Below, one piece after another: positions 17,162-26,403 of a stretch of 64,000 nucleotides of DNA (position 1 is the stretch's first letter; each line of letters begins with the position of its first letter). This DNA comes from Psychrobacter nivimaris. GTDB lineage: Bacteria; Pseudomonadota; Gammaproteobacteria; Pseudomonadales; Moraxellaceae. The position numbers and the translations under genes are program-made. Location of the stretch: positions 1 to 64,000 of the forward strand of contig NZ_VZIZ01000020.1 in assembly GCF_009812035.1 (NCBI RefSeq), in the 5' to 3' direction. Under the pieces are notes generated by a model. The model had not been told where the DNA came from, did no database searches, and saw only the letters and a program-made list of their open reading frames with translations.

Positions 17162-19264
17162 GTGAGTAAATGTGTTATGTGCGAAGTAAAGTTATCTAGT
17201 CAATTGACAGTATTGTCTATCGGTGTCGCCGCTGTATTGTGGACGCAAGCTGCCAGTGCCGCAACGGCAGCAGATATGCCAAACACAACATTGCAGACTA
17301 TCACTGTAACAGCAAATAGCTCAGTACGTGACGCTGTACAAGAAGACTCTGTCTACATAGATGACTACACCCCAGCTGCACAAGCCAGCCATTTGAGCGA
17401 TTTTCTGGACGTTGTGCCAGGGGTAAGCGTGGGCGGTACCTCATCGGTCAACCAACGTATTCGTGTACGTGGTCTTGATGATACCAACCTAAAAGTAACG
17501 ATTGATGGCGCACGTCAAGAAGGCGCGTTGTTCTACCATATGGGTGATGTCACTATTGATCCAGATCTGCTAAAACAAGCAGAGGTATCAGTCGGTAATA
17601 ACTCAGTGACGCTAGGCAATGATGCTATCGGCGGCGCGGTTGCTTTTGAGACAGTCGACGCGGCAGATTTACTCAAGCCAGGTCAAAAGGTAGGTGCTAA
17701 GCTGCATACAGGTTATGCTAGCAACAATGATGAACTGCTAACTTCAGCCACTGTGTATGGTGCGCCAACAGAAAATATTGATTTACTGGCTTATTATGGC
17801 AAACGCAACGCGGACGCTGGTGAAGACGGTAAAGGCCGTAAAATCCAAACGGAAAACAGCGAAGGCGAAAACATCCTATTAAAAGCGGGTGCTTATGTCG
17901 GTAGTGATCATCATGTAGGTGCTAGCTTTAGCCGTACCGAAAACAAAGGCAAGTTCCCATTACGTCCAGATTTTCCTGCTGGCGGCTGGAACCCAATCAT
18001 CCCGCAGGAAGTCAAACGTGATACCTATGCGCTTGACTATGCTTACAACCCTGCCAACCAATTGGTTAATGTAGACGCTAATGTATATCAGACTAGCACG
18101 CAGATTTTGCGTAACTCTGATGGCGAACCTGGGTTTGAGTTTGATGCAGAAGTCCAAACCACAGGCGCAAAAGTACAAAACACCAGTATCATCGATAGCA
18201 GTATCATCAATGGTGTGCCAGGGGTTCATAAGTTCATCGCTGGAGTTGAGCATTACAAAAAAGAATCTGAGATGACACGCGACTTTGGTAATGCGAGCAC
18301 CGATGAAGCAACCAATACGTCTGTATATCTAGAAGACCAGTGGCAAATGGGTAAGCTTAGCTTAACGCCAGGCGTCCGTTATGACCGTTATGAGTCTCCA
18401 GAGTATGTATCTGCTGGCAAGACTTACGACAATGTCGTTGGCGCATTGGCTGCTAGCTATGAAATTGCACCGCGCACCCAACTATTTGCAAGCTATACTC
18501 AGTTATTTAATGGTCCAGATCTTAGCCAAACGATTTTTAATTCCGACGGTGTTGATACCTATGTGAACAATGAACTAAAAGCAGAAGAAGGTGACAATGC
18601 AGAAGTCGGTATTGCGACAACGCTGCGTGGTTTGACCATGGCTGACGACTCTTTAAAGCTGAGTGCTAAGTACTTTGAAACCAATATCGAAAACTATATT
18701 GAGTTTGTACGTGCAGGTGGTAGTAGAACTGGCATGAATTGTACCACTGGGCAACTAGGTACAAGTGCTGCCCCTGAAGCCTGCCAAGGTGTCATTAATA
18801 ATGATGAAGATTTCAAAATCAAAGGTGTAGAGCTATCGGCCGACTATCGAGCAGATAACTTCAACATGGGGCTAAGCTATGCTCGTGCACGTAGCAAAGG
18901 CGAAGATACGGGTTACAATATCTCTTCTGTCAGTGGTAGTGGATCTGAGTCTGGCGACAAGTACATGGTCAACTTAGGTTACGCTCCAACCAATACTACT
19001 GAGCTTGGCTGGCGCAGTACTTATGTGGCCGATGTGACACCAAATACCGCTGGTGATGACAACGAAAAACCAGGCTATGACGTACACGATATCTTTATGA
19101 CTTATACGCCAACTCAAATTGAAGGTTTAAAAGCCACACTAGGTGTATACAACATCTTTGATGAGACTTATGCAAGCCATGCGTCACGTAACTCTATTGA
19201 TGATGACTATACTGATTTTGAAATGGGACGTAATATCAAAACGTCTTTGACTTATCAGTTCTAA
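17162..19264 (+). CDS. TonB-dependent outer-membrane receptor (haem/siderophore type)
   Basis: 700 aa outer-membrane active transporter. The N-terminus is a signal peptide (about residues 1-33, ending ASAA); TonB box LQTITVTA follows, then a plug domain with RVRGLDDTNLKVTIDGARQ and GNDAIGGAVAFETVDAADLL, then a 22-strand-type barrel ending KTSLTYQF. The plug wording resembles haem receptors, but the ligand is unproven. The frame opens with GTG at 17162; an ATG five codons later is an alternative, and neither has a clear Shine-Dalgarno site. A terminator follows at 19300-19335. Confidence 0.9.
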   Translation: MSKCVMCEVKLSSQLTVLSIGVAAVLWTQAASAATAADMPNTTLQTITVTANSSVRDAVQEDSVYIDDYTPAAQASHLSDFLDVVPGVSVGGTSSVNQRIRVRGLDDTNLKVTIDGARQEGALFYHMGDVTIDPDLLKQAEVSVGNNSVTLGNDAIGGAVAFETVDAADLLKPGQKVGAKLHTGYASNNDELLTSATVYGAPTENIDLLAYYGKRNADAGEDGKGRKIQTENSEGENILLKAGAYVGSDHHVGASFSRTENKGKFPLRPDFPAGGWNPIIPQEVKRDTYALDYAYNPANQLVNVDANVYQTSTQILRNSDGEPGFEFDAEVQTTGAKVQNTSIIDSSIINGVPGVHKFIAGVEHYKKESEMTRDFGNASTDEATNTSVYLEDQWQMGKLSLTPGVRYDRYESPEYVSAGKTYDNVVGALAASYEIAPRTQLFASYTQLFNGPDLSQTIFNSDGVDTYVNNELKAEEGDNAEVGIATTLRGLTMADDSLKLSAKYFETNIENYIEFVRAGGSRTGMNCTTGQLGTSAAPEACQGVINNDEDFKIKGVELSADYRADNFNMGLSYARARSKGEDTGYNISSVSGSGSESGDKYMVNLGYAPTNTTELGWRSTYVADVTPNTAGDDNEKPGYDVHDIFMTYTPTQIEGLKATLGVYNIFDETYASHASRNSIDDDYTDFEMGRNIKTSLTYQF

Positions 19265-19299
19265 TCTAGCTTATCGAATTTCAGTCTAATCGTACTTAT

Positions 19300-19335
19300 A
19301 AAGTCAGCTGTCTTATACGGGAGCTGGCTTTTTTT
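19300..19335 (+). terminator. Terminator after TonB receptor 1
   Basis: AAGTCAGCT pairs with AGCTGGCTT (one G-T pair) and is followed by a run of seven T residues. Confidence 0.75.
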
Positions 19336-20151
19336 ACGAGATTTTTGAGAGTGCGATTTATCTAAGAGTAGATGTTAAGTTGCTCGTTTGGTAGAAGGTG
19401 AAGCTACCGTATAAATAGCATATGAGTTAAATCGTATGCGAGTACTACGCCAATACTCTAAACAACAGCGAGCTATCATCGAAGCTCATTTATATCTTTC
19501 AAATTATCAGGAAATGATTGTGAATGAATACGGGCATAGAGTAATCAAACGTCGAAATTCTGAAGCTGACGCATAATGTTTTTAACTGGCCGAATTATCA
19601 TATTGGAAATATCGATAAGGTTTGACAGTGTAGCGCTTATACAACTGAAACTAACAGGCATTTCTATAAATATATTGAGCATCCATTAAACCGTTAACTG
19701 AACCACATATAAGAATGCAAACATTAATGATAATTATTATCATTAATGTTTGCATTCTTATATGTATCTTGCTAAAGTGTGTTTCGTTCATTACAGAACA
19801 GTTAATGACCCTTTGCTCTATTCCATTTATAGAGACTTTTTAAACTAAATATTTAATTCGTTGACTAATGACAGTTACAGCGTCATCAAACTTTTAACCC
19901 TACTCAGTACATACCCTTATTCGTTTACTCTCAATAGCTAAGCCTCTTGGCGATATTTTAGTCATGTTTTTATAACATATATATTTACGGACACGTCTAT
20001 CCGACAATCGTATGTCAATTTTAGACGTTTATTTATGTGTACTTGCACCGAGAATGCATCCGAAGCATTGCATAAAAAGTGGCTAAAACCATTCACTGAC
20101 GATGAGATAAACAGGTATTAACGAAATTGTGCGCTTCAAGGAATATTACTT
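19336..20151. other. Long gene-free region before the FepA-like receptor
   Basis: This 816-bp gap holds a perfect 61-bp palindrome (19705-19765) centred on a Fur-box-like core. The nearest start codon downstream is 387 bp away, so the receptor mRNA may have a long leader or use another promoter. A 46-codon frame at 19436-19576 has no ribosome-binding site and no recognisable product. The remainder shows nothing I can name. Confidence 0.6.
19705..19765. promoter_or_regulatory. Perfect 61-bp palindrome with a central Fur box
   Basis: Positions 19705-19734 are the exact reverse complement of 19736-19765 around a single T at 19735. The centre (19723-19747) reads as alternating ATTAATGATAAT and its complement, matching the Fur consensus. 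Fur boxes are normally about 19-27 bp, so arms of 30 bp are far longer than the operator requires. Confidence 0.85.
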
Positions 20152-22449
20152 ATGTCAAACCAATCAGGTTGCTCTGATTTCTCAGTCATCACTTCTCCAA
20201 AAAAACTTCAACGCGTCGTGACTGGTAAGCTTTTACTAAGTATCGCTGTGACTTCTATTCTTAGTAGTACCGCTTTTGCTGCCGAGGGTGATGAGGTAGC
20301 TGTGCAAGGGGCGACCGACCAAGAAGCTGTGCCTACAGCTACATTGGATACAATTGTGGTGCGGGCAGCAAGGGACGAGCTAGAACAAGCAGCAGGGCTG
20401 TCTATTATTAGTGAAGAAGCCATCGAAAAAGCATCAGTTTCTAATGATATTTCAGAGATTGTACGTAAGATGCCAGGTGTGAATTTGTCGGGTTCATCGA
20501 CGTCAGGTCAGCGTGGTAACCAACGTCAAATTGATTTGCGTGGTATGGGGCCAAACAATACACTTATCTTAATCGACGGTCGTCCTGTCACTTCTCGCAA
20601 TTCCTCACGACCTAGTCGTGGGAGTGAGCAAGACACGCGTGGTGACTCGCAGTGGGTACCACCAGGTGCTATCGAAAGCATCGAAGTATTGCGTGGTCCA
20701 GCAGCAGCCCGTTATGGCTCTGGTAGTATGGGCGGCGTGGTAAATATCATTACTAAGAGCCCGACTGAGCCAGAGTTTTCTATCAGTGGTCACTATGAGG
20801 CACCAGAGAGCGATCTAGAAGGCAGTAGCTGGCGTACCAATATCAATATGGCAGGTGCATTGACGGATAAACTGTCCTCTCGTACGACCCTTGGATATCA
20901 TGATAGTGAAGCTGATGACCCTTCTATTAATGCAGCAGAAGCGCTAGATGACTCAGTAGCAGCAGGTACTGAAGGTGTCGAAAATATCGATGTGCGCCAA
21001 GTGTTTGAATACGCGATGGATGCGATGAATACGGTCGGTTTTGAAGTGAATTATAGCCGTCAAGAAAACCGCTGGGCGGGTGATTCATTGTTCCAAACCG
21101 TGAATGAAACGTTGATAGATGAGTTAGAAGGTGAAACAACGAGCAAAATGCAACGCTATGGCGCGGCGATCACACATCGCGGTGAGTATGATGACGCTAG
21201 TAGTAACAGTTTCATTGAGTATACTCGGACAGTTAATGAGCGTTTGGGTGAAGGTAGTGCGGGTGGTGGCGAAGGACAGATTGTCATACCTGACGACGGC
21301 GAGGATTTTGAATGGACAGAGGCGACTTACGATACGCTAAATGCCAAGTCAGAATGGGATATTTACTTTGATCGTCATACCTTGACTGCTGGTGCAGAGT
21401 TCCGCGGTGAAAAGCTGGATAACCCTGTGGTATCTGATATGACATTTGAAGATGGTTTTGAGTTTGGTGATGTAGAGACCGATCCTGACAAGCGCGATCC
21501 AACTTCAGATGCCTACCTCGTCGGTGCTTATTTAGAAGATAACTATGAGATCACGCCTGATTGGTATGTCACGCCAGGCTTACGTTTTGACTATCATAGT
21601 GAAGCTGGCAGTAACTGGTCGCCTAGTATCAATACTACTTGGCACTTTAGTCCTGATTGGTCAGTGAAAGGCGGCGTCAGTCGTGCGTTTAAAGCCCCTT
21701 CATTATATCAGCTTGATCCAAACTATATTTACTATACTGGTGGCAATGGTTGTCCATCTTGGGTACCTCTTGATGAAAGAGGTTGCCACGTATTAGGGAA
21801 CCCTGACCTAGAAAATGAGACATCTTGGAATAAAGAGATCACCTTTACTTATGATGATGGTACTGGACTGAATGCAGGCTTGACTTATTACCATAATGCC
21901 TATGATAACCGCATTGGCGCTGGTACGGATCGTGTGGCGGTAGATACAGCGACAAATCGTTCTATCTTTCAATGGGACAATCAAGGTGAAGCAATTGTCG
22001 AAGGTTTAGAAGGTTTTGTACAAGTACCAGTCACTGACAAGGTTTCGTGGTCTACCAATATCACCAGTAACATCCGCTCAGAGCGAAAAGACAATGGCGA
22101 GCCATTATCACTCATTCCTAAGTTCACTGTAAACACGGGTGTGGATTGGGATATTACGCCTCGCTGGAATGCCGACTTTGATGTGAGCTACTACGGCACG
22201 ATTGAAGCCCCTACGATTTCAGTTACGACTGGAGAAGATAGTGGTGACCCGTTGCTTGATCGCGAACCGTATGCCATTGCCAACGTGAGCACTCGCTATG
22301 ATTTGACAAAAGCGATTACTGTTGGAGCTGGTATCAAAAACTTGTTTGATGAGGGTGTTTATCGTGAGGGTACCGCTACGAACGCAGGTGCACGTACGTT
22401 CAATGAACCTGGTCGTACTTATGTGTTCGACGTTAGCGTTGATTTTTAG
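20152..22449 (+). CDS. FepA-family TonB-dependent siderophore receptor
   Basis: 765 aa outer-membrane receptor. A signal peptide ends near residue 44 (AFAA), preceded by an unusually long polar N-terminus. The TonB box is LDTIVVRA. The plug carries RGMGPNNTLILIDGRPVTSR, RGDSQWVPPGAIESIEVLRG and GSGSMGGVVNIITK, which match FepA/PfeA-type catecholate receptors closely. The barrel ends in TYVFDVSVDF. AAGGAA lies eight bases before the ATG. A PepSY membrane protein follows in the same direction, and a siderophore ABC importer lies close by. The exact siderophore is not determinable. Confidence 0.93.
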   Translation: MSNQSGCSDFSVITSPKKLQRVVTGKLLLSIAVTSILSSTAFAAEGDEVAVQGATDQEAVPTATLDTIVVRAARDELEQAAGLSIISEEAIEKASVSNDISEIVRKMPGVNLSGSSTSGQRGNQRQIDLRGMGPNNTLILIDGRPVTSRNSSRPSRGSEQDTRGDSQWVPPGAIESIEVLRGPAAARYGSGSMGGVVNIITKSPTEPEFSISGHYEAPESDLEGSSWRTNINMAGALTDKLSSRTTLGYHDSEADDPSINAAEALDDSVAAGTEGVENIDVRQVFEYAMDAMNTVGFEVNYSRQENRWAGDSLFQTVNETLIDELEGETTSKMQRYGAAITHRGEYDDASSNSFIEYTRTVNERLGEGSAGGGEGQIVIPDDGEDFEWTEATYDTLNAKSEWDIYFDRHTLTAGAEFRGEKLDNPVVSDMTFEDGFEFGDVETDPDKRDPTSDAYLVGAYLEDNYEITPDWYVTPGLRFDYHSEAGSNWSPSINTTWHFSPDWSVKGGVSRAFKAPSLYQLDPNYIYYTGGNGCPSWVPLDERGCHVLGNPDLENETSWNKEITFTYDDGTGLNAGLTYYHNAYDNRIGAGTDRVAVDTATNRSIFQWDNQGEAIVEGLEGFVQVPVTDKVSWSTNITSNIRSERKDNGEPLSLIPKFTVNTGVDWDITPRWNADFDVSYYGTIEAPTISVTTGEDSGDPLLDREPYAIANVSTRYDLTKAITVGAGIKNLFDEGVYREGTATNAGARTFNEPGRTYVFDVSVDF

Positions 22450-22477
22450 GAGGTAGACACAGGGTTTGTTAAGTTAG

Positions 22478-22509
22478 AAAAAGGTCTGAGCTATTTGCTT
22501 AGACCTTTT
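22478..22509 (+). terminator. Terminator after the FepA-like receptor
   Basis: AAAAGGTCTGAG pairs with CTTAGACCTTTT around a 7-base loop. The T run is short (TTTTG), so read-through to the PepSY gene is possible. Confidence 0.65.
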
Positions 22510-22612
22510 GCGTTGTTAGGGCAGGTTTTCATTTTTAAAATAAGCCCATGTCCCCGTAAATATTTTTAATAATTCAATAACTTACTATCACAATATAACA
22601 GCAGATTTATTT

Positions 22613-23944
22613 ATGTCATTTAATTTTCGCTATAGCTGTCTTTGGATTCACCGTTATACTGGGCTTGCCATGGCAGCTTTTTTAATTATTACTGGTATTA
22701 CTGGCACATTATTGGCATTTCATGACGAGCTAGATGATATCTTCAACCATAAACTGGCTCAGGTCGAGAAACAAAACGCATCACATCTGCCTATTGCTGA
22801 GCTTCATGATAAGGTCATCAGTGCGTATCCACAATATGCTTTTTCTAGCATGCCAACTTCGATAGCAGCAGAGAGATCAGCCGTATTTTCGGTAGATAGA
22901 GCACGAGGAAAAGCCGCTCAAAACCAACCAAAAGCACCGTTTCAACAAGTTTACGTCCACCCTTATACTGGCGATATTATTGGTACTCGTGATAGAGATG
23001 AGTGGGCATGGCACAACACCATGTGGAAAGTGTTTTGGTTACATCGCGATTTATTACTGGGTGATATTGGAAAATTGCTACTAGGGATTGTCGCGCTCGT
23101 GTGGACGATTAATTGCTTTATTGGCTTTTACTTAACATTTCCTAGGGCGATCAAGAAAAAAGCACAGAACCAAACCTCGCCTAAAAAACGTGCCTCCTTT
23201 TTTAAACGCTGGTTACCAGCGTGGAAAATTCGTACCAAAAGTAATATGTTTAAATTGAATTATGATCTACACCATGCCTTTGGATTATGGCTTTGGGGAA
23301 TTTTATTTGTCATCGCGTGGTCAAGTGTTGGTTTTAACCTAAGAGAGGTCTATCAACCTGTGATGCACGCTGTCGTAGCACTCGAGGAAAGGGGTGAAAG
23401 ACAGGAGAACTCAAGAAAGCCATCAGAAAAAGCAGAACAGGCTTCTGGTGCAGAAACAGGGACTAGGGTTGAGGCTGTAAACAATGAGGTTGTCGATGTC
23501 GAGTCTGTTGATGTGGTCAATAAAGCCAATAGCATTGCTTATTTAAGTGAGCAGGCAAACACTGCTGCCCAAAGCAAGGGTATGCTAGTACAAGAGTTTT
23601 TAGGCATACGTTGGATTGAGGACGAGGGTCAATGGCAGCTGCGCTTTAAGACAGATAAGGACATTGGTAAAAAAGGCGGCGCTTCGTCTATTACCGTCAA
23701 TGCAAGGACTGGTAGCATCGAGCGTGTAAATTTTGGCTATCAAAGTTCATCATTTGGCAGCAAAGCCGATCAATGGCTATCGACCTTACATATGGGGCAT
23801 ATTAGCCATGGCATCGGCCACTTACTGTATCAAATATTTTTAGCATTGGTAGGTTTGGCGGTGGCGGTATTATCAGGGACGGGCGTCTATCTGTGGTGGA
23901 AAGGTCGACAGCAGCGACTTAAAGCATCGCAAAAGGGTAGGTAA
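22613..23944 (+). CDS. PepSY-associated membrane protein, putative siderophore-linked reductase
   Basis: 443 aa inner-membrane protein with four helices: near residues 12-35 (IHRYTGLAMAAFLIITGITG), 145-175, 218-245 and 405-430. PepSY-like segments lie in the periplasmic parts, including ISAYPQYAFSSMP and SSITVNARTGSIERVNFG. Membrane histidines such as IHRYTG, WLHRDLLLG, DLHHAFGLW and HIGHGIGHLLY-like positions suit haem binding, as in PiuB/FoxB-type ferric-siderophore reductases; that role is inferred. Residues 255-305 are a low-complexity, Glu/Val-rich loop. The gene follows the FepA-like receptor, so it may act on the imported ferric complex. No strong Shine-Dalgarno site is visible. Confidence 0.85.
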   Translation: MSFNFRYSCLWIHRYTGLAMAAFLIITGITGTLLAFHDELDDIFNHKLAQVEKQNASHLPIAELHDKVISAYPQYAFSSMPTSIAAERSAVFSVDRARGKAAQNQPKAPFQQVYVHPYTGDIIGTRDRDEWAWHNTMWKVFWLHRDLLLGDIGKLLLGIVALVWTINCFIGFYLTFPRAIKKKAQNQTSPKKRASFFKRWLPAWKIRTKSNMFKLNYDLHHAFGLWLWGILFVIAWSSVGFNLREVYQPVMHAVVALEERGERQENSRKPSEKAEQASGAETGTRVEAVNNEVVDVESVDVVNKANSIAYLSEQANTAAQSKGMLVQEFLGIRWIEDEGQWQLRFKTDKDIGKKGGASSITVNARTGSIERVNFGYQSSSFGSKADQWLSTLHMGHISHGIGHLLYQIFLALVGLAVAVLSGTGVYLWWKGRQQRLKASQKGR

Positions 23945-23957
23945 TATAGTGATATTT

Positions 23958-24011
23958 CTAGGGTATGTTTTTATTTAGATAGCTATCTGTTGAATCAAAA
24001 GCATGCCCTAG
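23958..24011. repeat. 54-bp deletion derivative of the 176-bp MITE
   Basis: It starts CTAGGGTATGTTTTTATTTA and ends AAGCATGCCCTAG. The first ~26 bases track copy 3 (ATTTAGATAGCT is shared), but the interior is missing. Its right border is directly adjacent to the stop codon of the 108-aa gene. Confidence 0.65.
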
Positions 24012-24338
24012 TTATAAATTTAATTGCAAGAATATTGTGTATGCTATCGAGACAGTAAAAATGAAGAAAGCAAACGTTTCACCTATCATGACCCATCTAT
24101 GCCAACTATTATTTTCATCATAGTTCTTTGTGTAATCTACTGAAGAGATGTCTTGAGTAAAATCCATAGGAATAACCACCAATCTTAAAGCATATAAAGT
24201 GATTCCTAACCAAAAAAAGGTATTTGATATCTCCTTATTTAAAGCATTAAAAATGAATAAGCAAAAGCTAATTACTAAAACTAGTAGAGATAAGTTCTTG
24301 TAGTTTATCCATCGATTATTTAATAGCGCTCTATACAT
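24012..24338 (-). CDS. Small membrane protein of unknown function
   Basis: 108 aa with three to four hydrophobic stretches (about residues 13-33, 38-56 and 85-106) and short polar loops; one loop carries DFTQDISSVDYTKNYDENN. I do not recognise the family. It lies downstream of the siderophore ABC ATPase gene on the same strand, 35 bp after it, so it could be the last gene of that operon. The stop codon abuts the 54-bp MITE remnant. The start has no obvious ribosome-binding site, and base composition is more AT-rich than the neighbours. Confidence 0.6.
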   Translation of the reverse strand: MYRALLNNRWINYKNLSLLVLVISFCLFIFNALNKEISNTFFWLGITLYALRLVVIPMDFTQDISSVDYTKNYDENNSWHRWVMIGETFAFFIFTVSIAYTIFLQLNL

Positions 24339-24373
24339 CTATAATTTCTTTTATTATTTGCGAAGTTCTTTAT

Positions 24374-25144
24374 TTAAACCGTATCAACAATCACTGGACG
24401 ACCCTGATGACTTAGGACAGTGACATCGACGTTGTATAAATCTTTCATCGTCTCTTTAGTAATAACATCAGCAGGGCAACCTATAGCGGTCACTTCTCCT
24501 GCTTTCATCGTAACTACTGTATCTGCAAACTGTGCCGCTTGGTTGATATCATGCAGGACGATTACCACGGTTTTTTGCTGATTGTGGCTAAGCTGGCGTA
24601 GCTCACGCATGAGTCGACCAGCATGATACATGTCTAGGTTATTTAGTGGCTCATCGAGCAATAGATAGGGTGTATCCTGGCAGACAATCATAGCGATCAG
24701 CACGCGCTGACGCTGTCCACCTGATAGCGTTGACAAGAAGCGCTCGGCAAGTGGCTCAAGCTCAAAGCGTTCGAGGATTTCCTGTACTTTTTGCTGATCG
24801 TCAGCGGTCGGTTGCCCTTGATGATAAGGGTAACGCCCAAACATCAGTAGCTCATGTACGCGCAGACGTCCTTGCACATGATTGTCTTGTCCGAGCATAG
24901 CGACAGTTTTGGCCAGTGTGCGCGCCTGACAGCTGACAATATCACGCTCTTCATTATCTACAGCGAAGCTCACCTGCCCAGATTGTAGCGGCTGCAAGCG
25001 AGCCATGACAGAAAACAACGTAGACTTCCCAGCGCCATTAGGCCCAATCAAAGCAATCACCTGCGCCGTTGGGAGGGACAACGTAATGTCATGCAGAATT
25101 TGTTGTTTACCAATATGGTGAGAGATATTATTTAGTTTAATCAT
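24374..25144 (-). CDS. Siderophore ABC transporter ATP-binding protein
   Basis: 256 aa FepC/FhuC-type ATPase driving ferric-siderophore import. Walker A GPNGAGKST, signature LSGGQRQR, Walker B YLLLDEPLNNLD and the switch His in IVLHDINQAA are present. It follows two FecCD-type permease genes and a binding-protein gene in the same direction, so all four subunits of the importer are encoded together. Confidence 0.95.
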   Translation of the reverse strand: MIKLNNISHHIGKQQILHDITLSLPTAQVIALIGPNGAGKSTLFSVMARLQPLQSGQVSFAVDNEERDIVSCQARTLAKTVAMLGQDNHVQGRLRVHELLMFGRYPYHQGQPTADDQQKVQEILERFELEPLAERFLSTLSGGQRQRVLIAMIVCQDTPYLLLDEPLNNLDMYHAGRLMRELRQLSHNQQKTVVIVLHDINQAAQFADTVVTMKAGEVTAIGCPADVITKETMKDLYNVDVTVLSHQGRPVIVDTV

Positions 25145-25221
25145 AGTCAGTCTTATTTAAAAAAGTCTTAGGGTTTTCTCTATCAACAGGATCAGCTAAA
25201 TAAACAACGTTAGCTAAGTAA

Positions 25222-26307
25222 TCATAAAGAACGACGCTGAGACATAAATATCAATGCTAAGAACATCAATCCACCTGCTAGCTCTATCACGACGGACAAC
25301 ACGCCTGCCATATCTAGCACTTGCTCAAAGATAGTCTGACCCAGCACTAAGCAAATCATAGCGACCAAACTGACCAATATCAGCCGCTCGGTGTGATACA
25401 TATGTCGTGCGATACGATTGGTCAATGCGCAAACCAATAGACCAAAGAAGGTCACTGGACCGACCAGAGCGGTAGCCGTGGCAACCAGTACAGCGATGAC
25501 AGTTAATAGACCAAATGCTAAACGTTGATAGTTGATACCAAGGTTGACGGCTTGTGCTTGTCCGAGCATCAACACATCGCATTGATAACGCCAGCGCCAC
25601 ACAAATATCGCAGTGATGGCACAGATAAATAAGCTGATACCTAGTAGCTGAGGGTTGACCGTATTGAACTGCGCGTAGCTGGCAGACTGTACGACCACAA
25701 AATCATCAGGGTTAATCAACCGTGCAATGAGTGCTGATAAGCTGCGAAACAACACGCCAAAGATAACGCCCACCAATATTAGCCGTGTCAGATCCTGACT
25801 GCTTTTAGAAAATAATAACTTAAATAATAATAAAGATGCCCCAAACATCAGGACAATCTCTAACGTGAACTTGGCAATAGGATCGAGACTGGTAAAGCTA
25901 ATCGCACCTAAAAAGAAAACCAGTAAGCTCTGCAACAGAACATAGAGTGAGTCAAACCCAAGTAGGGAGGGCGTTAGAATTGGATTGTGAGTCAACGTCT
26001 GAAACAGTAGCGTCGACACGCCAATCGCATAGCCAACCACCATTAGTGCCAACAGTTTTTTGCCGCGTAATGGTAGTGCAAAGTCCCAATAGCCATTGAC
26101 ATTGAGTGTCATAAACAAGGTCATCGAGATAAGTAGAATAATAGCTGCTATGGATTTTGGATGGGCAGCTATCCATGCCCAAAGCTTTGCCAAATGACCT
26201 TGTGCAGCGGCTGAATACTGACCATCTGCTGAAGATGAATTATTTACCGCTGTGCTGGTTCTGGTAGCATCAGTCTTGGTGGAAGTAAGCTTAGTTGATG
26301 AGAACAT
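25222..26307 (-). CDS. Siderophore ABC transporter permease, FecCD family (second subunit)
   Basis: 361 aa with about nine to ten membrane helices and a polar 45-residue cytoplasmic N-terminus. Typical family segments are TLTHNPILTPSLLGFDSLYV and GPVTFFGLLVCALTNRIARH, the latter being the region that contacts the ATPase. It pairs with the 26404-27489 permease to form the membrane channel. AGGA lies seven bases before the ATG. In length and wording it fits the CeuC/FatC branch. Confidence 0.93.
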   Translation of the reverse strand: MFSSTKLTSTKTDATRTSTAVNNSSSADGQYSAAAQGHLAKLWAWIAAHPKSIAAIILLISMTLFMTLNVNGYWDFALPLRGKKLLALMVVGYAIGVSTLLFQTLTHNPILTPSLLGFDSLYVLLQSLLVFFLGAISFTSLDPIAKFTLEIVLMFGASLLLFKLLFSKSSQDLTRLILVGVIFGVLFRSLSALIARLINPDDFVVVQSASYAQFNTVNPQLLGISLFICAITAIFVWRWRYQCDVLMLGQAQAVNLGINYQRLAFGLLTVIAVLVATATALVGPVTFFGLLVCALTNRIARHMYHTERLILVSLVAMICLVLGQTIFEQVLDMAGVLSVVIELAGGLMFLALIFMSQRRSL

Positions 26308-26403
26308 ACAAAAATCCTATGGTGCCAAGCTTATCTAATAAGGCAAAAAATGAACGACGGTAAGCGAGTGTTGAAAATTAATACATAGTTAGTGAACATG
26401 GTG

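Noticed and set aside
19436..19576. 46-codon frame upstream of the FepA-like receptor
   Set aside because: No Shine-Dalgarno site, no recognisable family and a short length; it may be a fragment, but nothing supports expression.
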